Below, piece after piece: positions 1-5,888 of a stretch of DNA of 6,318 bases. The translations under genes and the position numbers were made by a program. Every line of letters starts with the position of its first letter. The stretch's first letter is position 1. A model generated the notes under the pieces. That model did no database searches and had not been told where the DNA came from. It worked only from the letters and a program-made list of their open reading frames with translations. Source of the DNA: CAZVIK01 sp964627045 (GTDB lineage Bacteria > Acidobacteriota > Terriglobia > Bryobacterales > Bryobacteraceae); contig CAZVIK010000220.1 in assembly GCA_964627045.1 (NCBI GenBank), forward strand, positions 1 through 6,318, in the 5' to 3' direction.

Positions 1-930
1 CACCGGCAGCGCCATGCACCGCTGTCCCGCACATCCGCAGAACGCATTCATGATTCCCTGCGCCGTCCGGTCCAGCTTGCAGTCTCTCATCACCAGCGCG
101 TGGTTCTTTGCCTCGGTCAGCGCCTGTACGCGCTTGCCGTGCGCCGCCGCGACTTGGTAGACATGCCTGCCGACGTTGGTCGAACCCACGAAGCTCACGC
201 CCTTGATCGCCGGGTGCCGCAGCAGAATCTCCGCGTCGCTATCGCTGGTGGTCACCAGGTTGAGCACGCCCGAGGGAAGCCCCGCTTCGCGCCAGAGTTC
301 CGCGAGGCGCATGGCCGATTGCGGGACGTAACCGGCCGCCTTCAGCACCATGCAATTGCCCGCCGCCAGGCAGATGGGCGCCATCCAGCCGTGCGGGATC
401 ATGGCCGGAAAGTTCCAGGGAACGATTCCCGTGAAGACCCCCACCGGGTGGTTGTAGCGCGTCGTGTCGTATCCCGGAGTCACGTTCATCGACGCGTCGC
501 CCTTCAGGATGTGCGGCGCGCCGCAGGCGAACTCGCATACCTCGACCACCTTGAGCACGTCGCCCATCGCTTCGTCCCACTTCTTGCCCATCTCCTTGGC
601 CAGAAGAAAGGTCAATTCGTCGAGGTTCGCCTCCACCAGCGCTTTCATCTTGAAAAGCACCTGCACGCGCTTTCCCGCCGGCGTATCCGACCACGCCGGG
701 AACGCCTTCACCCCCGACTGGATCGCCTCCTCCACCTCGTCCGCCGTGCACTGCGGCGTGTAGGCGATCACCGCGCCGGTCGAAGGGTTGTAGCACGGCA
801 TGTACTTCGCCGTCTTCGATTCCTTCCACTCGCCGCCCGCGAGATACTTCAGCTTGAGCGGCCTTTCGCCGCTGATCGGATCGGCCGGGTAGCCGCTGTC
901 GGATCGAAAATAGCGATTCTCCTTCGCCAT
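1..930 (-). CDS. Aldehyde dehydrogenase, CoA-acylating methylmalonate-semialdehyde dehydrogenase type (C-terminus off window)
   Basis: The frame is open from an ATG at 930 to the left edge, giving 310 residues of an enzyme usually about 490 long. Motifs seen in order: PWNFP (171-175, oxyanion-hole Asn173), GNCMVLKAAG (191-200, cofactor-ribose region), FVGSTNVG (247-254, Rossmann glycine motif), LTEAKNH (271-277) and AGQRCMAL (301-308) with catalytic Cys305. GQRCMA and AKNH are signatures of the methylmalonate/malonate-semialdehyde dehydrogenase family, which forms acyl-CoA with NAD(P)+. The general-base Glu of hydrolytic ALDHs (ELGGK) is Leu271 here, which fits thiolysis by CoA rather than hydrolysis. 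Arg304 before the cysteine is the family's carboxylate-binding Arg. The second such Arg (in GDVFRG-type sequence) aligns with Lys127. The usual KxxE ribose-binding Glu is Gly200. The gene is last seen in the operon, 29 bases after the stop of the second flavoprotein gene. An AGAGG lies 14 bases before the ATG, which is a long spacing, but no nearer start exists. The ALDH call is near certain; the exact substrate is unknown and need not be methylmalonate semialdehyde. Confidence 0.93.
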   Translation of the reverse strand, partial: MAKENRYFRSDSGYPADPISGERPLKLKYLAGGEWKESKTAKYMPCYNPSTGAVIAYTPQCTADEVEEAIQSGVKAFPAWSDTPAGKRVQVLFKMKALVEANLDELTFLLAKEMGKKWDEAMGDVLKVVEVCEFACGAPHILKGDASMNVTPGYDTTRYNHPVGVFTGIVPWNFPAMIPHGWMAPICLAAGNCMVLKAAGYVPQSAMRLAELWREAGLPSGVLNLVTTSDSDAEILLRHPAIKGVSFVGSTNVGRHVYQVAAAHGKRVQALTEAKNHALVMRDCKLDRTAQGIMNAFCGCAGQRCMALPV

Positions 931-959
931 GACCGGTATCGTTTCCTCTCTATGAACAC

Positions 960-2606
960 TTACTTTACGTGATCCGGCAGGGTCCAATACATGCGGTCCC
1001 CGGTCTGGTTCGGATCGAACGCCTGTTTGATCCTGTGCTGGAACCGGAAGTGCGGCTGGCGCGCCTTCGCCAGGTTCTGCCAGATCTCCTCGTCGGTATA
1101 ACCGATCTCCAGGTAGATCGCCTCTTTGCCCGGCGGGTAGCCGCCGCCCACCGCGTCCTTGACCGCGTCGCGCATGTGCTGGATCGCCGCCTCGGTGGAA
1201 TCCACGTCCGCCGGATCGTACGATACGAACTGCTCCAGCCCCATGAACCCTCCGCCCGCCAGGCTGCCGCCGCACCCCATCAGCGCGTCGCCGCCGCACT
1301 GCACCAACTTCCCGTCTTTGGCGTCGCGGTACAGCCCCGCGATGGCGATGGGGACATATCCCTTCACCCAATCGGGCGAGCCCGTCTGCATCCAGCTTCC
1401 GATGTAGCCGCCCACCCACACGAAGTTCATGTGCTTGTGCCCCAGCCGTTGCAGGTACACGTTGGTGAACTCGGCCATGTCCTTCTCGCAGAACCGCTTC
1501 ACCTTCCAGCAGCCGGTGGCGGCCAGGATGTCGTCCAGGATCCTGTCCTGTAACTCGATGTCCCGCAGGCTGCGGCCCGCCATGATGAATTGGAACGAAA
1601 TCCGCAGTTCCTCGGTCAGTTTCTGAATTTCCGGGTCCTTTACCATCTCTTCGACGTGGTTCAACGTCTTAGTGTGGTCGATGTAAGTCAGCCACAGCGA
1701 CGGCCCCAGATCGGCCCCGGCCAGGTTGAACTGCCTGTGGAAGATGTAGCCGATCTCGTTGTCGTAGATCTGGTAATAAATGTCCGCCCAGGCGTCCCAG
1801 TTGGGGGCCGCGATCGTATACACCCGGAAGTTCTCCGCCACCGGCAGCTTGTAGGCCGGTAGAGTGCCCTCCAACTCGAACACCGGCGGCCCCGGCCAAT
1901 GGCAAAGCTTGATGGCGCACTTGGTGAACACGCCCAGCCCGCCGCGCGACCCAAGCGACCCGCGTACCACGCCGCGCACTCCCGGCCCCGGCCCTTCGCC
2001 GCAAAACCAGCCGTCGCCGCTTCCGAGCGAACCGGTGCGGATGATCTCGCCCTCCGGCGTCACCCACTCGAGCCCCAGCAGGTTGTCCGAGTTCGTGCCC
2101 ATGTGGAACGTGCTCGGCCCCATCCCCGCGTACGCGCACGCGCTCGCCACAATCGATGTGGACGCCCCCGCGCCGATCACGTTGATGTTCAGCCCTCGCT
2201 TCATCGCCTCGGCCTGGAGCTGCGCGCAGATCACGTAGGGCTCCACCACCGCGTACATGTTCTTCTCGTCGATCTCCAGGATGCGGTTCATGCGCCGCAG
2301 GTCCAGTTGGATGCAGGGGTCCTCTTCGGGCTCCTTCAACGGCGCGGCCCAGTGATACCAGCCCGTCGAGATCGGCTTCACTTTCACCTTGTGCTCATTG
2401 CACACGCGCACGATGGCGGCCACCTCTTCGGTGTTCTCGGGCATCGCCACCGCCACCGGGCGCGGCATGAAGTGGCTTTGGTTGGGCCGCACCAGCTCCG
2501 CCAGCCATTGGAAGGCATAACCGTCCAGCATCGCGGGATCGTCGGTGATGTTGTCCGCCCCGACGATGGCTTCGATCAAGCGGTACGTTTCTTTGGAATA
2601 TGGCAT
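960..2606 (-). CDS. FAD-binding oxidoreductase, VAO/PCMH-type fold (flavoprotein B)
   Basis: 548 residues. The N-terminal FAD-binding domain (about 40-235) shows the family's order: RPVAVAMPENTEEVAAIVR (49-67), VKPISTGW (76-83) in the pyrophosphate-loop position, LDLRRMNRIL (101-110), then the substrate-side segment with TNSDNLLGLEWVTPEGEIIRTG (171-192) and SLGSRGGLGVFTKCAIKL (217-234), equivalent to the 'GSEGTLGI' block of GlcD-like enzymes. The C-terminal cap domain ends with IKQAFDPNQTGDR (526-538), the usual family ending. No signal peptide or membrane helix is visible, so it is probably cytoplasmic or peripheral. Enzymes of this fold oxidise alcohols, hydroxy acids or phenolic side chains. 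The start is backed by GGAGG six bases upstream of the second GGAG-rich stretch before ATG, only 13 bases after the stop of the Fe-S gene, so translation is probably coupled. It is a distant paralogue of flavoprotein A: DPAMLDGY/DPAILDQY and DLRRMNR occur in both. Family certain; substrate unknown. Alkyl-dihydroxyacetone-phosphate synthase-like or GlcD-like naming would be a guess. Confidence 0.93.
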   Translation of the reverse strand: MPYSKETYRLIEAIVGADNITDDPAMLDGYAFQWLAELVRPNQSHFMPRPVAVAMPENTEEVAAIVRVCNEHKVKVKPISTGWYHWAAPLKEPEEDPCIQLDLRRMNRILEIDEKNMYAVVEPYVICAQLQAEAMKRGLNINVIGAGASTSIVASACAYAGMGPSTFHMGTNSDNLLGLEWVTPEGEIIRTGSLGSGDGWFCGEGPGPGVRGVVRGSLGSRGGLGVFTKCAIKLCHWPGPPVFELEGTLPAYKLPVAENFRVYTIAAPNWDAWADIYYQIYDNEIGYIFHRQFNLAGADLGPSLWLTYIDHTKTLNHVEEMVKDPEIQKLTEELRISFQFIMAGRSLRDIELQDRILDDILAATGCWKVKRFCEKDMAEFTNVYLQRLGHKHMNFVWVGGYIGSWMQTGSPDWVKGYVPIAIAGLYRDAKDGKLVQCGGDALMGCGGSLAGGGFMGLEQFVSYDPADVDSTEAAIQHMRDAVKDAVGGGYPPGKEAIYLEIGYTDEEIWQNLAKARQPHFRFQHRIKQAFDPNQTGDRMYWTLPDHVK

Positions 2607-2619
2607 GCTCCCCCTCCGC

Positions 2620-3891
2620 CTAGAGCGCCTGGCCTACCAGGTCCATCACGTCCATCACCTTCAGGCGCGCGCTTCCGGCGCCCACCGCATCGGTGAAGTT
2701 GCGCTCGCACCACGGGCACGCCGTCACGATGGCGTCGGCGCCCGTCGTCTTGGCCTCTTCAATGCGCTCGGCTGCCGTCGCCGCCGAGTAGTCCGGATAC
2801 GTTTCCCGCGCCCCTCCTCCGGCCCCGCAGCACCAACTGGCCTCGCGTATGCGCTCCATTTCCACCAACTCGACGCCGGGAATCGCCCGCAGCACGCGAC
2901 GCGGCGCGTCGTAGACGCCCTGCGCCCCGTTGTAGCGCGGGCGCGGAGGATCGTACACCACCGCCTGCCCGAAAATCTTCTTCTCGACGCCGTTCCAGGG
3001 GACGAACGGCTCGCCCTGCCGCCCAAGCTGGCAGGGATCGTGATAGGTCACTCGCAGATTCACCGCCCGCGTGAACTTCAACTGCCCCGCCTGTAACAGC
3101 CGGTCCAGATACTCAACCATATGGATCACTTCAAAGTGCCGCCCCGTCTCCGGGTACAGTCTCTTATAACACTGGTAACAATCGGCGCATGGAGTTACCA
3201 CGGTCTTCACGCCCGCCTTGTCCCACTTGGCGACGGTATGCTCATAGCCCTGGGAATACTCGCGCCGGTATCCCATGTGGTAGGCGCGCCCCCCGCAGCA
3301 GGTCTCCTCGCCGCCCAGGATGCCGAAGTCCACCCCCGCGTTCTGAAGGACTCCCACTGAAGTCCGCGCCACCTGCTGCAAATCGCCGTCGAAGGAATAA
3401 CGGCATCCGGCGTGGAAGACGACCTCCGCCTTCTCTTGGGTGAGGTTCTTCACCTTCAGCCCGCGCGCCCAGTCGCCGCGCCGCTCCTTGCTCCCGCCGG
3501 CCATGTTCCACTCCCGGCGAAGATGATCGAGCACCGGCGCATGCGCGGCCGGGGTCTTGCCCTGCTCGACCAGGTGGAAGCGCAGTTCGTGCATCTTTTC
3601 GAGCGGATACATGTCGTACCGGCAGATCTTGCAGGCGACGTCGCACGACCCGCACATCGTGCACTTGAAAACCGAATCGACCACGCGGTCCGTGATCTCC
3701 GACCGCCCTTCCAGCAGCGACAGCGCCGTGACCAGCCGTCCGCCCGCCGAATACGAATGAAACTTCCCGTACTCCACGCTGGAACATCCCTTGGCGAACC
3801 GCGCGCTCTTGACGAGGTCGAACGGGATCCACTTGCAGTAGGAGCAGCGCGTGCAACGCAGCGCGTCTTTGCGAATCTCTTCGAGTGCCAT
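2620..3891 (-). CDS. (Fe-S)-binding electron-transfer protein with two CCG domains (GlcF/HdrD-like)
   Basis: 423 residues. The N-terminus carries Cys ligands for two ferredoxin-type [4Fe-4S] clusters: C13xxC16xxC19 with C36, and C77xxC80xxC83xxxC87 plus an extra C90. Two cysteine-rich CCG domains follow, the type that in HdrB/HdrD binds non-cubane clusters and in GlcF serves glycolate oxidase. Domain 1 is C163 ... C198C199 ... C235xxC238, with C241 extra. Domain 2 is C287 (in HDPCQLGR) ... C354C355 (CCGAGGG) ... C392xxC395 (CPWC). Spacings in domain 1 and after the CC pair in domain 2 are normal (34, 35 and 36 residues). The first spacing of domain 2 is 66 residues, about 30 more than usual. 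No transmembrane helix or signal peptide is seen. The gene sits between the two flavoprotein genes (gaps 25 and 13 bases), so it very likely takes electrons from one or both flavins and passes them to a quinone or other carrier. The start at 3891 has AGGAG nine bases upstream. It could be named glcF or hdrD-like, but neither specific role is shown. Confidence 0.94.
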   Translation of the reverse strand: MALEEIRKDALRCTRCSYCKWIPFDLVKSARFAKGCSSVEYGKFHSYSAGGRLVTALSLLEGRSEITDRVVDSVFKCTMCGSCDVACKICRYDMYPLEKMHELRFHLVEQGKTPAAHAPVLDHLRREWNMAGGSKERRGDWARGLKVKNLTQEKAEVVFHAGCRYSFDGDLQQVARTSVGVLQNAGVDFGILGGEETCCGGRAYHMGYRREYSQGYEHTVAKWDKAGVKTVVTPCADCYQCYKRLYPETGRHFEVIHMVEYLDRLLQAGQLKFTRAVNLRVTYHDPCQLGRQGEPFVPWNGVEKKIFGQAVVYDPPRPRYNGAQGVYDAPRRVLRAIPGVELVEMERIREASWCCGAGGGARETYPDYSAATAAERIEEAKTTGADAIVTACPWCERNFTDAVGAGSARLKVMDVMDLVGQAL

Positions 3892-3916
3892 GACCTGTCT
3901 CTCCTCTCGCCCTCGT

Positions 3917-5365
3917 TCAGAAGCAGAGCTTCCCGCGATTCATTACGTTGTTCGGATCGAAAATGCCTTTGATCTTGCGCAACGCCGCCGTGGTCTGGGC
4001 GTCCCGGTTGAAGACCGGCCCCGCCCAGGCCCCGTAGGGCCGCGAGAAGTAGGCGCCCCCGGCCAGCATCGCCTCGCTGGCCTTGGCGAAAAGGCTCCGC
4101 GCCTGCGCCGTTTCCTGCCGGCAGGCCGGATTGTAGGGCAACGTGAACTCGCAATGATGTTCCACGCCCTGGTGCTGCGGCTGTATGTACACGCCGATCC
4201 GCGTCGCGTCGTAGCCGGCCTCCCCGGCCAGTGCGTCCATCGTCTGCACGAACCCCGGTGTCTTCCCCAGTTCGGTCAGGAAGAAGATCTCCGCCGCGCC
4301 GCCGCTTCCGTTTAGCTTCCAATAGGGTTCGCGCGAAAGCCCTCGCGTCACCGCCACCGCCTGCGCCGCCGCCACGCCCGGAATCCCCGCGAGCAGCGTC
4401 GTGCCGTGCTTTTGCGCCAGTTCACCCAAGTCCTTCTCCTGCACCTCGACCCGTTCGGCCGCGCGGAAGGCCCGACCTCCCACGCCAATCACCAGGAGCC
4501 ACGGCGGAAGCTCCGGCGGCGCCGCTCCATTCCCGCCGAGCATCGCCGCCATCTGCGCGCGGTTCACCAGGAACACCTCGTCGCCCAATCGCAGCCGCTG
4601 GACCCAATACGTGAGGTCGATCAGGTCCTCCAGCTTCTCGCCCGCCACGCTGAACAGCTTGTAGCGCTCCGGAATCAACTGGCAGCGCACCGACGCCCAC
4701 ACGACGATTCCCATGGACCCCTGCGCGCCGGCGACGAATCGAACGAAATCGGTCTGCGCCGGACCTTTGGGGTCCTGCTGGCGCTCGCCCTTCGCCCACT
4801 GTTCTTCGAGCGAATAGGAGCCTCCGCCCGCCTCGCCCGTGTAAGAGATCTCTCCGCTGCCCCACACCACGCCGCAGTTCCGCAGCGGTTCGATCATCGA
4901 CGGCTGGTAACGCGGCATCGTCGTGGGCTGCCGCTCCAGCAGGCTCGCGACCACCGACTTGTTGCGCCGCCCGAGTAGCGGCCGCACCACTTCCATGCCT
5001 TCCTTCGCCAGTTCCTCGCCCAACTGGCCCCAGTTCACCCCCGGCTCGATCACCGCCATGCGGTGCCGCCGGTCCACTCGCAACACGCGATTCATGCGTC
5101 GCAGATCGACGATCACCGACCCCGGTACGCTCGGCGCCGTGCCGCCGTGGAAGTGCGGCGCGCCGCTGCTCGCCGGAACCAAGGGCGTGCCGGTTTGATT
5201 CGCCCACTGGACGATCTTCTGAACTTCCTCCGCCGATCCCGGCCGCACCACAAGCGCCGGCTCAATTGGCACCACAAAGCTTTCGTCTTTGGAGTATTGA
5301 TCGAGAATCGCAGGATCGCGGGTCACGTGTTCCGCGCCGGCGATCCCCATGAGAGCGTCCATCAT
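3917..5365 (-). CDS. FAD-binding oxidoreductase, VAO/PCMH-type fold (flavoprotein A)
   Basis: 482 residues from the chosen ATG at 5365. The FAD-binding domain runs through about residue 230: PALVVRPGSAEEVQKIVQWA (36-55), TPLVPASSGAPHFHGG (60-75) as the pyrophosphate loop, VDLRRMNRVLRVD (86-98), AVIEPGVNWGQLGEEL (104-119), then FVRFVAGAQGSMGIVVWASVR (207-227), equivalent to the 'GSEGTLGI' block. The expected Gly-Gly motif after the loop is replaced by SVVASLLERQPTTMPRYQPS (137-156). The C-terminal cap contains HHCEF (403-407) and ends in GIFDPNNVMNRGKLCF, a normal family terminus. No signal peptide is seen. It is the first gene of the operon, 25 bases ahead of the Fe-S gene. A GTG at 5422 would add 19 residues, but GAGGG seven bases before the ATG at 5365 and family alignment of the following residues favour the shorter form. 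ATG at 5362 directly follows and is an equal alternative. Predicted role: substrate oxidation or electron transfer together with flavoprotein B and the CCG protein; substrate unknown. Confidence 0.92.
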   Translation of the reverse strand: MMDALMGIAGAEHVTRDPAILDQYSKDESFVVPIEPALVVRPGSAEEVQKIVQWANQTGTPLVPASSGAPHFHGGTAPSVPGSVIVDLRRMNRVLRVDRRHRMAVIEPGVNWGQLGEELAKEGMEVVRPLLGRRNKSVVASLLERQPTTMPRYQPSMIEPLRNCGVVWGSGEISYTGEAGGGSYSLEEQWAKGERQQDPKGPAQTDFVRFVAGAQGSMGIVVWASVRCQLIPERYKLFSVAGEKLEDLIDLTYWVQRLRLGDEVFLVNRAQMAAMLGGNGAAPPELPPWLLVIGVGGRAFRAAERVEVQEKDLGELAQKHGTTLLAGIPGVAAAQAVAVTRGLSREPYWKLNGSGGAAEIFFLTELGKTPGFVQTMDALAGEAGYDATRIGVYIQPQHQGVEHHCEFTLPYNPACRQETAQARSLFAKASEAMLAGGAYFSRPYGAWAGPVFNRDAQTTAALRKIKGIFDPNNVMNRGKLCF

Positions 5366-5372
5366 ATGAGTT

Positions 5373-5377
5373 CCCTC
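5373..5377 (-). promoter_or_regulatory. Ribosome binding site deciding the start of flavoprotein A
   Basis: On the minus strand GAGGG is followed by seven bases and then ATGATG. This places translation start at 5365 (or 5362) rather than at the in-frame GTG at 5422, which has no comparable purine-rich site close upstream. Confidence 0.6.
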
Positions 5378-5430
5378 GTTGTCCCCTTGGCCTTCCAGCC
5401 GCAGGGTGTGACCGCACCGCACCCGTGCCG

Positions 5431-5440
5431 AATGACAAAC
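5431..5440. repeat. Direct repeat AATGACAAAC, copy 1
   Basis: Ten bases identical to those at 5549-5558, in the same orientation and 118 bases apart. This copy lies in the presumed leader of the operon, 66 bases upstream of the flavoprotein A start. It could be a second binding site for a regulator or chance. Confidence 0.3.
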
Positions 5441-5527
5441 AAATAGGCCGAGCCAGCCGAACTATCCTACCCCCACCTGCATGCAAAGCGCAATAGAATT
5501 CGCCACAAGGAGGTTTTTGTTTCGAGC

Positions 5528-5556
5528 AAAGTACCGACTTCTGTATACAATGACAA
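5528..5556 (-). promoter_or_regulatory. Candidate sigma-70-type promoter of the four-gene operon
   Basis: Reading the minus strand, TTGTCA (5556-5551, five of six matches to TTGACA) is separated by 17 bases from TACTTT (5533-5528). The latter matches only three of six positions of TATAAT, but these are the three most conserved ones (TA...T). Transcription would begin near 5521, leaving a leader of about 155 bases. The site is upstream of the operon and downstream of the terminator of the preceding gene, as required. The -10 box is weak, so this is a proposal, possibly an activator-dependent or repressed promoter. Confidence 0.35.
5542..5549. promoter_or_regulatory. Palindrome TGTATACA in the promoter spacer, candidate operator
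   Basis: A perfect 8-base palindrome lies inside the 17-base spacer of the proposed operon promoter, next to its -35 box. On the minus strand it reads TTGTATACAG, one base from TTGTATACAA, which resembles the T-GT...AC-A half-site pattern known for many FadR-type GntR repressors. No regulator gene is in the window. An 8-base palindrome alone is weak evidence; its position is what makes it worth listing. Confidence 0.3.
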
Positions 5557-5558
5557 AC
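5549..5558. repeat. Direct repeat AATGACAAAC, copy 2
   Basis: Second copy of the ten-base repeat. It contains the complement of the proposed -35 box and overlaps the last base of the TGTATACA palindrome, so the match to copy 1 may reflect a shared protein-binding sequence. Confidence 0.3.
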
Positions 5559-5738
5559 CCACGCGGACAGGTCTCGGAGTGTCCGGTCGCCTATCGCCGC
5601 GTTGGGGCCTGGGAGGCTCGCCGCATGACGCTGTCAGGCGTGACGGCTCCGTTTGCGCCCGGGGCGGTTCGGGAGTCGCCTCCGGTCACGCCACCGCGAG
5701 GTCTCGCGGGCCGCCAAAAAGACGTCCGGGATGAATAA

Positions 5739-5758
5739 TTATGCATTCCTATGCATAA
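5739..5758. repeat. A+T-rich inverted repeat TTATGCAT-TCCT-ATGCATAA
   Basis: Two perfect 8-base arms (5739-5746 and 5751-5758) around a 4-base centre. Because ATGCAT is itself palindromic, the same bases also form a direct repeat of TATGCAT with a 10-base period, about one helical turn. It stands in a short A+T-rich island in otherwise G+C-rich DNA, which is typical for a protein-binding site or a promoter region. No T-run follows on either strand, so it is not an intrinsic terminator. It is about 375 bases upstream of the operon's first codon. Confidence 0.5.
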
Positions 5759-5822
5759 ACAATCACTTCGCGTGTGCGAATCCCCGTCGATTGGGAGTTG
5801 GCCGCGCCCGAACCGGCGTCGC

Positions 5823-5859
5823 AAAAAAATGGGCCCGTCCCGGTTTCCCGGGGCGGGCC
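5823..5859 (-). terminator. Rho-independent terminator after the Pro/Ser/Gly-rich protein gene
   Basis: On the minus strand GGCCCGCCCCGG (5859-5848), loop GAAA (5847-5844) and CCGGGACGGGCC (5843-5832) form a 12-base-pair stem with one C-A mismatch and a GNRA tetraloop. CA and seven T residues (5829-5823) follow. It begins 30 bases after the stop codon at 5889 and separates that gene from the operon. There is no T-run in the other direction, so it acts on the minus strand only. Confidence 0.93.
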
Positions 5860-5888
5860 GCGCAGGGAACAAGCTAAACCCGATACCT

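Larger units (their letters stand above)
5366..5822. other. Intergenic region upstream of the operon, no convincing gene
   Basis: About 460 bases between the flavoprotein A start and the terminator of the next gene. Open frames on both strands here are short, lack a well-spaced ribosome binding site and encode Arg/Pro-rich sequence typical of chance frames in G+C-rich DNA. The region holds the candidate promoter and operator (5528-5556), a TGCATGCA palindrome (5478-5485), a GGCGTGAC/GTCACGCC inverted repeat (5637-5644 and 5685-5692), a small G+C-rich hairpin (5694-5709) and the A+T-rich repeat at 5739-5758. I see no tRNA, riboswitch or mobile-element end that I can name. Confidence 0.7.

Noticed and set aside
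100..972. Plus-strand open frame of 290 codons
   Set aside because: It lies opposite the ALDH gene, is Arg/His/Leu-rich as expected for the complement of G+C-rich codons, and has no family motif. The minus frame has full ALDH motifs.
960..5365. Naming the flavoprotein and Fe-S genes glcD, glcE and glcF
   Set aside because: Gene order, the lengths of both flavoproteins, motif differences and the linked CoA-acylating ALDH do not support glycolate as substrate.
5366..5422. GTG start at 5422 adding 19 residues to flavoprotein A
   Set aside because: The extra residues do not resemble the family N-terminus, and a well-spaced GAGGG precedes the ATG at 5365.
969..5446. Several long plus-strand frames (such as 969-1553, 1899-2696, 2545-3096, 3412-3972, 4406-4978) and minus-strand frames in other phases (such as 3456-4322 and 4422-5207)
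   Set aside because: All overlap the four operon genes, whose own frames carry conserved FAD, Fe-S and ALDH motifs from end to end. The overlapping frames are Arg/Pro/Ala-rich with no recognisable domain.
5637..5692. Inverted repeat GGCGTGAC ... GTCACGCC as a mobile-element end or operator
   Set aside because: Arms of only eight bases separated by 40, no transposase, no target duplication. Chance is a sufficient explanation in G+C-rich DNA.
5694..5709. Hairpin CCGCGA-GGTC-TCGCGG as a second terminator
   Set aside because: No T-run follows the stem on either strand.
5517..5738. Possible small plus-strand gene from TTG 5517 after AAGGAGG
   Set aside because: Spacing to the TTG is only three bases, the product is Arg/Pro-rich without motif, and the proposed minus-strand promoter overlaps it.
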